A stretch of 64,000 nt of DNA from Myxococcales bacterium (lineage in GTDB: Bacteria > Myxococcota > Polyangia > Polyangiales > Polyangiaceae), in contig PLXW01000049.1 of NCBI GenBank assembly GCA_003151595.1, positions 39,431 through 103,430 on the forward strand, written 5' to 3'. Shown here one piece after another: positions 25,032-34,604 of the stretch. The position numbers were made by a program, and so were the translations under genes. Below the pieces are notes generated by a model that saw nothing but the letters and a program-made list of their open reading frames with translations, made no database searches and was not told the DNA's origin. How positions within the stretch are numbered: the first letter of the stretch is position 1; each line of letters begins with the position of its first letter.

Positions 25032-27622
25032 GGCGCCCCCACGCATTCGAAATCGCCTCGAGCGTCGACGCCGAGACGTAGCGATCGCGCAGGGCCGCCT
25101 TCCGCGAGCGCGCCGAGAATGTGCTGCGACACGAGCGGGAGGATCGAACCGCGAAGGATGTGATCGACGTTGCGCGCGCCACTCTCGACTTCGCGGCACC
25201 GCGCGGCGATGGCGGCGACCACGGCATCGTCGAACGAGAGCGTCACCTTGTGCGACTCCATCACGCGCGTGGCGACGGCGCCTAGCTTGGTTCGAACGAT
25301 TCCGTCGAGCGCCTCGGGGCGGATGGGAACGTAGGGAACGACCGTCATTCGAGCGAGAAGCGCGGGCTTGAAGTACTCGCTCAGCGTCGGCTTGACGAGC
25401 GCGACGAGCTCGTCGTGTGGAGGAACCGGTGAGCCGGGGTCTGCGGCGCGCGTCAGAAGATCGGTTCCGAGGTTGGAGGTCATCACGATCACGGTGTTCG
25501 AGAAGCTGATGTTGCGCCCCTCGCCGTCGTTGAGCACCCCTTTGTCGAACACTTGGTAAAAGAGGTTCATCACTTCGCGATCGGCCTTCTCCACTTCGTC
25601 GAGGAGAACGACCGAGTACGGCCGCTGACGCACGGCTTCCGTGAGCTTTCCCCCCTCGCCGTATCCGACGTACCCCGGGGGTGAGCCGATGAGACGGGAC
25701 ACCGTGTGGCGCTCCTGGAACTCGCTCATGTTGATCGTGACGAGGAATCGCTCGCCACCGAAGAGGAGGTCAGCCAATCCGAGCGCGGTCTCGGTTTTCC
25801 CTACGCCGCTCGGTCCCACCAGGAAGAAGACGCCCAACGGCGGCCCCGGCGGCTTCAGACCCGATCGCGCTGCGCGAAGCTCGCGCCCGATGACCGCCAG
25901 CGCGCCGTCCTGACCACGAACGCGCTCGCGAAGCTTCGGTTCGAGACCGACGATGGCGTGAACGTCGTCCTGGACCATCCGACCAACGGGGATCCCAGTC
26001 CAATCGCCGACGACCGCGGCGACGATGTCTTCGTCGACGTCCGCTCGGACGAGACGCTTCTCGTGGGGGACGGCGCGCAGCTCATCGAGTGCCCGGACGA
26101 GATCTTCGCGCGGTCCCTTCGAGGCGCGGAGCTCGTCGACACGCGCGACGAGAGCGCGCTGCGCGATGACGTCCGCCTCGATGCGCTCGCCATCTCGACG
26201 ACGGGTGTCGCGCAGATCGGTCGCGCCACCGCGCGCTCCCTCTTCTACGGGGTGCCCGGCGGCATGATCGCGATCGAGCGCATCGATTTGGCGATCGAGC
26301 GACGCGAGCTCCGCGCGAACGTCCTCGAGCGCGCTCGGCGTCGCGGCGCGAAGGATCTTCGCGCGCGCGGCTGCCGTATCGAGCAGGTCGACCGCCTTGT
26401 CGGGGAGCAATCGCCCCGTGATGTAGCGGCTCGAGAGAACGACGGCCGCGCGCACCGCTTCGTCCCGAACGAGGACGCCGTGCGCCTCTTCGAAGCGCCG
26501 CGCGAGACCGCGGATCATGCCGATGGCCTGATCGATCGACGGCTCCTCGACCTTGACGGGCTGAAAGCGCCGTTCGAGCGCCGCATCCTTTTCGAAGTAG
26601 CGTTTGTACTCGGCCCAAGTAGTCGCGGCGATGGTTCGCAGCTCACCGCGAGCGAGAGCGGGTTTGAGGAGGTTGGCTGCGTCGCTTCCCCCCTGCGCGC
26701 CGCCGGCGCCGATGATCGTGTGCGCCTCGTCGATGAAGAGGACGATCGGCTTCGGCGACGCCTTCACCTCGGTGATCACGCCGCGGAGTCGGTTTTCGAA
26801 CTCGCCCTTCACGCCGGCGCCGGCTTGAAGCGCGCCGAGGTCGAGGACGAGAAGCTGCACGTCACTCAGCTGCGCGGGCACGTCACCCGCGGCGATGCGG
26901 AGTGCGAGCCCTTCGACGAGCGCGGTCTTCCCGACGCCCGGCTCGCCCACGATGATCGGGTTGTTCTTTCGGCGCCGGCAAAGGATGTCGACCACTTGCC
27001 GGACTTCCGCCTCTCGGCCGAAGACGGGATCGAGCTCGCCCTTTTTCGCGCGCTCCGTGAGGTTCGTCGTGAACCGAGCGAGCGCACCGTCACCCGCAGG
27101 CGCGGTGCCAGGAGTCTGTCCGGCGCCCTGCTCACGCGAGGTGACCGCGGCCTCCCCGCTGTCCACGGCGAGAGTCGCCAGATTCTTTCGCAGCTCGTCG
27201 CGCGGGATCTCGTCGAGACCCGGGAGATTCGACGCGAGATAGCGCGTCGGCGCCTGGACGAGGCGAACGAGGAGCGCCCCCGATCGAACGCGCGCGTCAC
27301 CGAGCTCCGTCGAAGCGTAGAGCCAGGCGTCCTGAATCCATTCGAGGAGGATCGGGCTGAACACAGGCTTCCCGGCGTTCCCGGATCGCTGTTCTTCGAG
27401 CGCCCGCTGGAGCGCACCCCGAATGCGCGACGGCTCAACATGGAACCGTTCGAGGATCGCGATGATGTCGCTCTCGCGGTCGTCGATGAGCGCGAGCAGC
27501 ACGTGCTCGGCCGACACTTCGTAGTGACGCCCCGTGATGCACGCGCCCGCGCCGCGCTCGAATGCGCGCGTGCAAACCGGATTGAGCTTGTCGAGGAGTG
27601 ACTTCGGTTCGACTAGAAGCAT
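25028..27622 (-). CDS. clpV: T6SS sheath-recycling AAA+ ATPase ClpV
   Basis: 864 residues, ATG at 27622. N domain (about 1-150), then two AAA+ modules: Walker A1 GEPGVGKT (226-233) with Walker B1 VLFIDEA (294-300), and Walker A2 GPSGVGKT (603-610) with Walker B2 VVLLDEVEKA (671-680). A middle coiled-coil region (about 440-540) is present, somewhat short. ClpV unfolds TssC to recycle contracted sheaths. The synteny with tssJLM and tssABC makes TssH/ClpV, not housekeeping ClpB, the right call. Confidence 0.96.
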   Translation of the reverse strand: MLLVEPKSLLDKLNPVCTRAFERGAGACITGRHYEVSAEHVLLALIDDRESDIIAILERFHVEPSRIRGALQRALEEQRSGNAGKPVFSPILLEWIQDAWLYASTELGDARVRSGALLVRLVQAPTRYLASNLPGLDEIPRDELRKNLATLAVDSGEAAVTSREQGAGQTPGTAPAGDGALARFTTNLTERAKKGELDPVFGREAEVRQVVDILCRRRKNNPIIVGEPGVGKTALVEGLALRIAAGDVPAQLSDVQLLVLDLGALQAGAGVKGEFENRLRGVITEVKASPKPIVLFIDEAHTIIGAGGAQGGSDAANLLKPALARGELRTIAATTWAEYKRYFEKDAALERRFQPVKVEEPSIDQAIGMIRGLARRFEEAHGVLVRDEAVRAAVVLSSRYITGRLLPDKAVDLLDTAAARAKILRAATPSALEDVRAELASLDRQIDALDRDHAAGHPVEEGARGGATDLRDTRRRDGERIEADVIAQRALVARVDELRASKGPREDLVRALDELRAVPHEKRLVRADVDEDIVAAVVGDWTGIPVGRMVQDDVHAIVGLEPKLRERVRGQDGALAVIGRELRAARSGLKPPGPPLGVFFLVGPSGVGKTETALGLADLLFGGERFLVTINMSEFQERHTVSRLIGSPPGYVGYGEGGKLTEAVRQRPYSVVLLDEVEKADREVMNLFYQVFDKGVLNDGEGRNISFSNTVIVMTSNLGTDLLTRAADPGSPVPPHDELVALVKPTLSEYFKPALLARMTVVPYVPIRPEALDGIVRTKLGAVATRVMESHKVTLSFDDAVVAAIAARCREVESGARNVDHILRGSILPLVSQHILGALAEGGPARSLRLGVDARGDFECVGAP

Positions 27623-27645
27623 GGCGCTCTCGGGGGTCGGTTGGT

Positions 27646-29073
27646 CTACGGGGCGTTCGTCGAAGGCGCGCCACTCGCTGCGACCTGTCGCAGAAGCAAG
27701 AGCCCCCCTGGTTTCAATCCGGCAGTCGGGTCGAGAGCGTTATCGCTCGCAATCGTCTCACGGGGCACGCCGAAACGGCGGCTCACTGACTCGAGCGTAT
27801 CGCCCTCTTGCACGCGGTAATACGTCTTGCGCGCTCCGCCGCGCGCGACGACGACGGGGGCGATCGTCTGATCGGTCGCCGCGTCCGCGCCGAGCCCGCC
27901 GTCCCGCGTTTTGCCGCCGGCGCGCCCCCAGTCGAAGCTCGCGCCACCGCCGCTTCCCGTCGTCGAGTACATCAGCGGCATGAGGAGCTCTTTGGCTCGA
28001 GCGAGGCTTGCGCTCGGCAAGTGCATCGTCATCGTGAAGCCCGTACTCGGGACCGACTCGCCGAGATACTCGGGGTTCAGCTCGTGCAATCGGTCGACGC
28101 TCGTCCCCGCCGCGCGCGCGAGAATCGAGAACGAAGCGTCGGCGGGAACCTCGAGATCGCTCGTCACCTGAGGCTCGTCGGGTTTCACGACGTCGAGACC
28201 AAAGCGATCGGGATTCCCGAGCATCGTCGCGACGGCGAGTACCTCGGCGACGTACGTCGTGCTCTCCGGCGGAAGGTCGTTCACCACGTCCCAGTAGTCG
28301 AGAGAGGTCTGCTTCTGGAGATCGGTGATCGTCTTCGCGTAGCCCTGTCCGAACGCGAAGAGGGCGAGCTCCCACGACCCGAGTCGCTCGTGCAGATCGG
28401 CGAGGTAGTGCGCGGAGGCCTCGGTCGAAAGAGCGAGGCCCCGGCGTTCGTCGTACTTCGGAAGCATCGCGAGACCGTAGGCGTGGGCCACTTCATGAGT
28501 GAGGGACCAGATCCCGACGCTGCCATCGAGCGACGATGACGTCGGAGTGAACCCGCTCTCGACGAACGCGATCGCAGAGAGCTCCGGGGGGATCTTCCAG
28601 GCGCGGAGGATGCGATCGACCTCGTCGCGATGACGACCGCTCCGCTGAAACGCCGAGAGCAGTGCGCCGTGCCCGTGCGCGTCGGTCGCGAGGTATTGGA
28701 TCGCGCGATCGATCGCGGCATCGTCACGCGATGCGAGCTCCGGGCGCTTGAGACCGCGCGGACGCTCGTACGCGTCGTGCGCTGGCGGAAGCTCTCGAGG
28801 GAAGAGCGCCGTACGTGGGCCGCGATCAGTCGGCGCTCCGGCGTCGGCCGTGAGGAGCCCATGAAGCTCCGGTGTCTCGGCTCCGGTGATCGCGAGCTGC
28901 GGCGGGAGCGCCTCGACGCTCGACGTCGCGGAATGAAGCGGCGCCGTTGGCAGCGGTGCGAAGAACTCGCCGAGGCTCTCGCGAACGGCCGGTCGCGTAA
29001 GCGCAATCCCCAGCCCGATGAGCGGAACGACGATGCCGAGCGAAAGAGCGACCGCAAACGTTGCTTGTCGCAT
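27646..29073 (-). CDS. MltD-like lytic transglycosylase with LysM domain
   Basis: 475 residues from ATG 29073 (MRQATFAVALSLGIVVPLIG, signal anchor); the frame is open upstream but non-coding in style. The SLT domain has ELSAIAFVESGFTPTSSSLD with catalytic-type Glu in VES, then GSVGIW, and LALFAFGQGYAKTITDLQKQ. The C-terminal LysM is YYRVQEGDTLESVSRRFGVP. It cuts peptidoglycan glycan strands and binds the wall. First gene of the operon for ClpV and TssJLM, 23 bp before clpV, so it probably opens the wall for the secretion machine. Confidence 0.85.
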   Translation of the reverse strand: MRQATFAVALSLGIVVPLIGLGIALTRPAVRESLGEFFAPLPTAPLHSATSSVEALPPQLAITGAETPELHGLLTADAGAPTDRGPRTALFPRELPPAHDAYERPRGLKRPELASRDDAAIDRAIQYLATDAHGHGALLSAFQRSGRHRDEVDRILRAWKIPPELSAIAFVESGFTPTSSSLDGSVGIWSLTHEVAHAYGLAMLPKYDERRGLALSTEASAHYLADLHERLGSWELALFAFGQGYAKTITDLQKQTSLDYWDVVNDLPPESTTYVAEVLAVATMLGNPDRFGLDVVKPDEPQVTSDLEVPADASFSILARAAGTSVDRLHELNPEYLGESVPSTGFTMTMHLPSASLARAKELLMPLMYSTTGSGGGASFDWGRAGGKTRDGGLGADAATDQTIAPVVVARGGARKTYYRVQEGDTLESVSRRFGVPRETIASDNALDPTAGLKPGGLLLLRQVAASGAPSTNAP

Positions 29074-29217
29074 TGTCCCGCCGGCACGTTGCCACGGCCC
29101 GGGGCGCCTTTCCACTGAGTGAGACGTCTGCGCGATTGCCTTCGCGCATCCCATGGGCGAGCGTTGCGCGCGCCGATGCCTCTGGGATTGCATCTCACCG
29201 TCGAAGGCAGCTAGACG

Positions 29218-29916
29218 ATGGAGTCCAGCCACGATCCCCCGAGCAGAATGATGAAGCGACTGATTTTCCTTCAAGCCGTACTCGCCGTGAGCGTCTGGTC
29301 GTGGACGGCATCGGCGCAGGTTGCGACGAACGCCGACGCGCAGCGCAGTATTCCGTGGCAGACGGTGACGAGCGTGACCGCGGTCACCGCGATGGCTACG
29401 CAGGTCTTCATGCCGCGCGTCTTCTACGCGGACCCCGAGACCACCGTCGGTTGGAAGGCTCGATTTCACGTATCGGTGCTCGCGCCGACGTTGACGCTCA
29501 CGTCGCTGACTCTGTTGAACGAGTACGCCCTCAAGAGCGCGATCGGCGCCAAACGCCCCGGATGCGGCGACTCGGAGACGACGCCGTGCACCGACAGTGA
29601 TCCTTACGGCACCCTGTCTTCGCACTCGTTCGCGGCATTCGCTGCGTTCGGACATGGCACGGCCGTGTTTCTCGTGGACACCTTGAAATGGAGCGACGGG
29701 AAGCTCAATGGCGGATCCCTCGTCGGGAACGTCATCGTCCCGGTGCTCTTGGCCGCGGTAACCGCGGTGGGGCGAAGCGCTGGAAACTGGGAGGACACGG
29801 GATCGGTCGTCCTCTCGAGCGGCGTCGGCCTCGCGTTCGGCGTGCTCACGGGCATGACCTACGCGCTCATGGCCCGACCCGAGTGCGGTTACACCGGGGA
29901 TCTCATCTGCTGGTGA
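29218..29916 (+). CDS. PAP2-superfamily-like membrane protein
   Basis: 232 residues from ATG 29218 (ATG 29248 also possible), with an N-terminal signal/anchor (RLIFLQAVLAVSVWSW) and several hydrophobic helices. The K-x6-R-P motif (KSAIGAKRP) and the SSHSFAAFA segment match PAP2 motifs 1 and 2. The third motif, normally with R-x5-H-x3-D, is degenerate (AVGRSAGNWEDTGSVVLSSG; no clear His). It may be an altered or inactive lipid phosphatase. It lies alone on the plus strand between two T6SS transcription units. Confidence 0.6.
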   Translation: MESSHDPPSRMMKRLIFLQAVLAVSVWSWTASAQVATNADAQRSIPWQTVTSVTAVTAMATQVFMPRVFYADPETTVGWKARFHVSVLAPTLTLTSLTLLNEYALKSAIGAKRPGCGDSETTPCTDSDPYGTLSSHSFAAFAAFGHGTAVFLVDTLKWSDGKLNGGSLVGNVIVPVLLAAVTAVGRSAGNWEDTGSVVLSSGVGLAFGVLTGMTYALMARPECGYTGDLICW

Positions 29917-29923
29917 GTTCGCG

Positions 29924-30319
29924 TTAGAGAACGTCTATCGACCGCGACGCGCTCATATGGGTTTCGAAGCGGACGGGCGCATCCTTCGAATCCACCAGCA
30001 TCGCCCTGATTTCGAATCGCACCATCAGCTCGAGCGATGTGCTCGGAACATGAGTGATGCGCACGTTCTTCAGTCGAGGCTCGTACGTCTCGATCGTATG
30101 AGCGAGAGCGTCGCGGAGCTTCGAGAGCGCGTCCGGAAACGAGTGGACGAGCTCCCCAAGGTCGGGAAGACCATAATCGGGCCGCGAGCGAATTGAGCCG
30201 CGGCGCGTGCGGCACATGTTCTTGAGATGTTCGAGAACGCTGGCGCGGATCGCAGCGTCGGCGCCCGAGGCGGCGAGCGCCGCCTCAGGAGCACGAAGGC
30301 GCGCCAGCAGCGCGGCCAT
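29924..30319 (-). CDS. tssE: T6SS baseplate protein TssE (gp25-like)
   Basis: 131 residues from ATG 30319, overlapping the hcp stop by one base (TGATG). It has RGSIRSRPDYGLPDLGELVH, then HTIETYEPRLKNVRITHVPS and LMVRFEIRAML, the gp25-like fold of phage baseplate wedges. The usual conserved ExR-type motif is seen as the Glu/Arg of ETYEPRL. TssE joins TssF/TssG/TssK in the wedge. Confidence 0.93.
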   Translation of the reverse strand: MAALLARLRAPEAALAASGADAAIRASVLEHLKNMCRTRRGSIRSRPDYGLPDLGELVHSFPDALSKLRDALAHTIETYEPRLKNVRITHVPSTSLELMVRFEIRAMLVDSKDAPVRFETHMSASRSIDVL

Positions 30320-30816
30320 CAGGAACCGGGCGTGTTCCAGTCGTCGGAGGCCGAGGTGCTCGCGAGAGGAGCTTCGACGGTGATCTGACGGAAGCGGAAG
30401 CTGATGTCCTCGAGCTGGTCGACGTCGTTCTCGACCTTCTCCTTGGCGTGATCGTTCGTGTACCGGCGAATGTTCACGATCACGGCGTCCTTCAAGGTGA
30501 CGCGCTCCGTGACCTGCTCCTTGGCTCCGGTCGCGGTCCGGTTCACCATTTCGAGAATGACTTCGTCGAAGACTTCGTTGGTCCACTGCGCCTGAAGCAA
30601 CTGCGGTGAAGCGTTGCCGCGCTCCATGGTGACGCGAACCGGCTCGTGTTGACGGAAGCCCTTCACCTCCCCGCTGTTCGTGTCGACGGGAACCGACGAT
30701 CCCATCTCGAACGAGATCACCTCGGTCCACTTGTCCGAGCGACCCGTTTTCGGGCTGGAGGCCTTGAGCTGCCCCTGCTTTTTCGCTTTGAACGAGATGT
30801 AGCTCTGAAATGACAT
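30319..30816 (-). CDS. hcp: T6SS tube protein Hcp (TssD)
   Basis: 165 residues, ATG at 30816. Starts MSFQSYISFKAKKQGQLKAS; later FRQHEPVRVTMERGNASPQL, RVTLKDAVIVNIRRYTND and LEDISFRFRQITVE match the Hcp fold, which forms stacked hexameric rings. A 135-bp gap to the divergent lipoprotein gene at 30952 should hold its promoter, including a CCAAACGG-type repeat. Confidence 0.95.
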   Translation of the reverse strand: MSFQSYISFKAKKQGQLKASSPKTGRSDKWTEVISFEMGSSVPVDTNSGEVKGFRQHEPVRVTMERGNASPQLLQAQWTNEVFDEVILEMVNRTATGAKEQVTERVTLKDAVIVNIRRYTNDHAKEKVENDVDQLEDISFRFRQITVEAPLASTSASDDWNTPGS

Positions 30817-30951
30817 TGGTCTGGTCTCCTCGGCACGGCCTTGATGCGCGAAGCGCGCGCATCCATCAACGTCGCGAGAGCCTAACCGTGGCCCCTACGC
30901 TCATCAAGGCAGGCGCCTGTCACCCAAACGGATGATACAGTCGCGCGCGAC

Positions 30952-31890
30952 ATGCGCGTGGGGCTCGTTTTCATCGTCTTGGCGGCGGCATGCGCGGCCC
31001 CTCCCCAACGCAAGCCGCTCGAGGATCAGACGCGCCGCGTAGCGCCGCTCCCCGCGTGCGTCGAGTACCTCCCTGCGCGGCGGGCGGAGACGGCGGGGAC
31101 GCTGCGACGGCTACGAGAAGAGCAAATCGCGAAGCTCGTCTTCCCGACGTTCGACGAGGAGAAGCGCGCGCTTCCGAAGGGGGCGCTCGCGTGCACGGGG
31201 CGCAACGTTCTCGACGATGCCGTGCTGTCGGGGGGTGGGCCCGTACGCGGGGCGTGGCCGATCGTGGAAGAGGACGGCGACGCGCTGTACGGGAGCGGCG
31301 GAGATCACATCAAGGTCATCTGGCTGCGAATCCTGACGTGGCCTGATGGAACCGTGGGCGGGCCGATCGCCATCGTTCGCCCGACGGAGAAGTTCGCCGA
31401 GCTCTTCGCGGTGGGCGCCTACCGAGGGCACGCGGAAAGAGTGAACCTCGGGACGCAGCGCATGGGAAACGACCTTCTCATCACCGCCGAGGAGAACAAT
31501 TGTGCGGGCCGCAAGGAGGGCGAGCCGTGCGAGAACCGGATGACGGTTTTTCTTCCGCGACGCGGCACTCTTCTTCGCATCGTCGATCTGCCGATCGAGC
31601 GCGTCGCCTACGCCGGCCAGTCGGAGCGCGGGGCCACAGGACCGCTCGAGTACCATCTGACGACCACTGCCGATTACAAAGACGACGGGATTCACCTCAC
31701 GGAGCAGATCCGCGTCCTCGACGACAATGGGCGGGACCTTCGGAAGGCCGAGCTCGAACGTCAGTTCGCGATCGACGACATCAAAGGGACGATGGTCGCG
31801 AGCGAGCCGCCGCTCTGGGACCGCGTCGTCAAGCCGGAGCCGCCGCCGCCACCGCAAACACCGGACGCCCACCCGCCGCATCACCGGTGA
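30952..31890 (+). CDS. Hypothetical lipoprotein within the T6SS island
   Basis: 312 residues, ATG at 30952, lipobox LAAAC right after MRVGLVFIVL. An alpha/beta domain follows, with ACVEYLPARRAETAGTLRRL and KVIWLRILTWPDGTVGGP and paired Cys (ENNCAGRKEGEPCENRMTVF). The tail is Pro/His-rich (PPPPPQTPDAHPPHHR). No family known. Its last 62 bp overlap the 3' end of tssG on the other strand. Transcribed against the surrounding T6SS genes, divergent from hcp. Confidence 0.7.
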   Translation: MRVGLVFIVLAAACAAPPQRKPLEDQTRRVAPLPACVEYLPARRAETAGTLRRLREEQIAKLVFPTFDEEKRALPKGALACTGRNVLDDAVLSGGGPVRGAWPIVEEDGDALYGSGGDHIKVIWLRILTWPDGTVGGPIAIVRPTEKFAELFAVGAYRGHAERVNLGTQRMGNDLLITAEENNCAGRKEGEPCENRMTVFLPRRGTLLRIVDLPIERVAYAGQSERGATGPLEYHLTTTADYKDDGIHLTEQIRVLDDNGRDLRKAELERQFAIDDIKGTMVASEPPLWDRVVKPEPPPPPQTPDAHPPHHR

Positions 31891-32884
31891 GCGGGACTCG
31901 AACGAGCAGCGAGCGATCGGTGCGGGGGCGAACGACGAGGGTGTTCGAGCCTAGTCGCGTGCCGTAACGAGCCCCGAGTCGCGCGCGTGGCTCTTCGCCG
32001 CGTCGGATCTCGATCTCCGCATCGACGTCGAGCATCCCACCGGTAACGGAGTCGACGATCGCGCGGAGTCGCGAATGGTTCACGGTGCCTGGCAGCAAAG
32101 CGTCGAAGGCAGCGCGGTCGACGGGACCGACGACGAGCCGGAGGAGACCAGACTGCCGAAGGAGCCGCGCTCCGAGGCGCGCCCCGCGTCCGAGGTCGAC
32201 GTTTCTGACCCCAAGTTGGGAGCGCTCGCTCGCAGGGAGCGCGACATCACGAGTCAGAAAATCGATCACTCGAATCGGCGTGCCGGGAAAGCCGACCGCG
32301 AGCGCTCTCTCCAGGGCGTCCCGCGTACGAGGGCGTCGCCCCATGACGCGCGCTAGACCGAGCCACTGCCTCGGCGCGAGCCCCGCTTCACCCGCAGGAC
32401 GAGCCGTGAGCCCCGCAAAGTTCAGCGACCGACGCGTGACGCGATCGGAACCGTCCGCGCGAATCTCGGCCCAGGCCGAGGCGCGAAGCTCGGCCGAATA
32501 CACGAACGCGATGAGGCGATGGTGAAAGAGATCGTAGAAGGCGCGGACCGATTCCTCGTCGAGCGACTCCGCGCGGAGCACGTCGTCGGTGAAATAGTTC
32601 GCGAGCGGCGACACGCTCCCGACGACGCCGAGAAAACCGGTCGTCAGCTCTACGCGCAGCGCGTCGCCGTGGTGAACGACGCGGAGACGAGTGATGTCGC
32701 TCGCGTGAAAGATGGGGTGGATGTCGTGACGAAAGCGCACCACCTCCGCCGCGGCTGGTCCGAGACCACCGACACGCGCGTCAGCTTGGAACAGGCGCTC
32801 GAGGTGGCGGACGAGCGCAAAGAACGGGACGCGCCGCGCGCGCAGCGCCAGTTCGTTCAGCTCGCGTTCGAGACTTCGGTCCAT
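31829..32884 (-). CDS. tssG: T6SS baseplate protein TssG
   Basis: 351 residues, ATG at 32884. Family-typical parts: VPFFALVRHLERLFQ, EVVRFRHDIHPIFHASDITR, GFLGVVGSVSPLANYFTDDV, and DLFHHRLIAFVY. The rest, with HSRLRAIVDSVTGGMLDVDA, fits. TssG holds two TssF subunits and one TssE in the wedge. It starts 3 bp after the stop of the first tssF gene. Confidence 0.93.
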   Translation of the reverse strand: MDRSLERELNELALRARRVPFFALVRHLERLFQADARVGGLGPAAAEVVRFRHDIHPIFHASDITRLRVVHHGDALRVELTTGFLGVVGSVSPLANYFTDDVLRAESLDEESVRAFYDLFHHRLIAFVYSAELRASAWAEIRADGSDRVTRRSLNFAGLTARPAGEAGLAPRQWLGLARVMGRRPRTRDALERALAVGFPGTPIRVIDFLTRDVALPASERSQLGVRNVDLGRGARLGARLLRQSGLLRLVVGPVDRAAFDALLPGTVNHSRLRAIVDSVTGGMLDVDAEIEIRRGEEPRARLGARYGTRLGSNTLVVRPRTDRSLLVRVPLTGDAAGGRPVFAVAAAAPA

Positions 32885-32887
32885 GGC

Positions 32888-34600
32888 TCAGAGAACGACG
32901 CGCGTTCCAAAACGTGAAGCGTAGTCGAAGAGCGCCGCCCCCTGTGCGTCGCGAAGGGCGAGCTCCACCCATTCGTGGGTCCGAAGCGTGGAAGCCAACA
33001 GGGAGACGAGGCACTCGCCGAGCAGATCGATGTCTCCGCGGCTCGCGAAGTGATCCTCGTTCAGGTCGACGTCGATGTGCGTTCCTGGAAAAACCTGATC
33101 CTGCCCCGCCCGCGTGAGGCGCTGCGTCCGCACCGAGACGATCGCTTCGAACGAGTCGGCGTTCGCCTTGGATGCAGGCCACCGCGCCCACGCCGCAACG
33201 TTCGCGAGTGCGAGCGCCGCAGCGAGGGAGTCCCGGTCCGTGAGCTGCACGAAGTTCGTCTTGAGAAGCTGAAACCAACGCCAGAGGCGATCGTCGTCGA
33301 CGACCGCCGGCGCTGAGCGCGTGACGGGGGTGATGTTGCGGAAGGAGACCAGCGGCGGCGAGGCAGCCGTCGGAACGCAGACCTCTCCTACGGACACACG
33401 TGCTGCGCGGTCGCCATCCGTCACGAACAACTCGACGTCGACTGACGCCGCATCGGCAGGCAGTCGGCCACTCTCGGCGTGCACGAAGACGAGTCCCAGA
33501 TCGAGCTCGGGCCCGACGACGGATCCCCGACGAGAGACGCGGTACAAGAGGGGCAAGTGTCCGTTGTCGCCGATGGGCGGCGGGAAGAAACGGGCGTAGG
33601 GCTGCGCGACGATCGTCGAGAGGTTCTCCCGCACCACCGAGACCCTTTCGATAGCGTAGACCTGGGCATCCGGCGGTTGGATCGCGCAGCGTTCACCGAC
33701 GAGCGGAGCGGAAAGACTCGTCATTCGACGCACGTTGACGGCAGGAACACAGTGCAGCCGCACGCTGGTCGCATCGAGGTGAAGCGATTTCGGCAGAGCG
33801 CTGCGAAGGCGAAAGACGATCTCGAATGCGCGCACCTTCTCGCCGAGTGCGGCGAGTCGATCGAGGTTCGGGATCGCGACGAACGCGAATTGCTCGGGCC
33901 ATGTGAAGTAGGCGCGAAGCGCGAAGAACGGGTCCTTCGTAGCCTCTTCGAAGGCGTCTTCGGACCCCGCGCTTCCTCCGACCAGCTCGGCGGCGGAGGC
34001 GAGAGCGATCTCGCCCTTTCCGCTCGGGGTTCGGGCGATCACCGTCTCGGTCGCCCGCAAAAGCGCGCTCCGGAGCTCGAGCGCGGCGCCGGCGGGCATC
34101 GCGAAAAACAGACGAAGCGATCCGCTCGGCGCGCCGAACGCCGCGCCTGAGAGAAGCGAGAAGCGCAGACGGATCTCCGTCCGCTCGCTCACGACGTCGA
34201 CGCCATCGAGCGACCAAGGACGAACGTCGGCGTCGAGCGTCGAGCGAAAGAGGCAGGGCGCGCCGCCGCTTGGACGGCTCGCGAAGACACTCGCCGCGCG
34301 AGCCACCTGTGGCTCTTGCATCGCGGGATCCGGAACGAGCTCCATGATCGTGGCGCTCGGCATCGGACGAAGGAGCCATGGGTGCAGGCTCTCGATCACG
34401 GGGTGCACGACATCGGGAAGATCGTCGTCGAGACGCTGACGGAGACGCGCCGACAAGAAGGCCATCCCTTGGACGAGCCGAGACACGCCTGGGTCCGCGT
34501 CGCGACCGAGCATCGGGGCGATGCGCGCTTGCTCTCGCCCGAGCTCCTCGGCGAGGCCGTGGAGGTATTCGATCTCGGCGGCGTAAAGGTCGCGAAACAT
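32888..34600 (-). CDS. tssF: T6SS baseplate protein TssF, canonical N-terminus
   Basis: 570 residues, ATG at 34600. The N-terminus MFRDLYAAEIEYLHGLAEEL, then VSRLVQGMAFLSARLRQRLD is standard TssF. Later, FFALRAYFTWPEQFAFVAIP, LHCVPAVNVRR and a C-terminal GTHIDVDLNEDHFASRGDI domain match as well. TssF forms the wedge with TssG. It lies 4 bp after a second, divergent TssF gene. Confidence 0.92.
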   Translation of the reverse strand: MFRDLYAAEIEYLHGLAEELGREQARIAPMLGRDADPGVSRLVQGMAFLSARLRQRLDDDLPDVVHPVIESLHPWLLRPMPSATIMELVPDPAMQEPQVARAASVFASRPSGGAPCLFRSTLDADVRPWSLDGVDVVSERTEIRLRFSLLSGAAFGAPSGSLRLFFAMPAGAALELRSALLRATETVIARTPSGKGEIALASAAELVGGSAGSEDAFEEATKDPFFALRAYFTWPEQFAFVAIPNLDRLAALGEKVRAFEIVFRLRSALPKSLHLDATSVRLHCVPAVNVRRMTSLSAPLVGERCAIQPPDAQVYAIERVSVVRENLSTIVAQPYARFFPPPIGDNGHLPLLYRVSRRGSVVGPELDLGLVFVHAESGRLPADAASVDVELFVTDGDRAARVSVGEVCVPTAASPPLVSFRNITPVTRSAPAVVDDDRLWRWFQLLKTNFVQLTDRDSLAAALALANVAAWARWPASKANADSFEAIVSVRTQRLTRAGQDQVFPGTHIDVDLNEDHFASRGDIDLLGECLVSLLASTLRTHEWVELALRDAQGAALFDYASRFGTRVVL

Positions 34601-34604
34601 CCGT

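Noticed and set aside
30817..30951. Sigma-54 promoter upstream of hcp
   Set aside because: GG and GC pairs are present but not with the required 10-base spacing.
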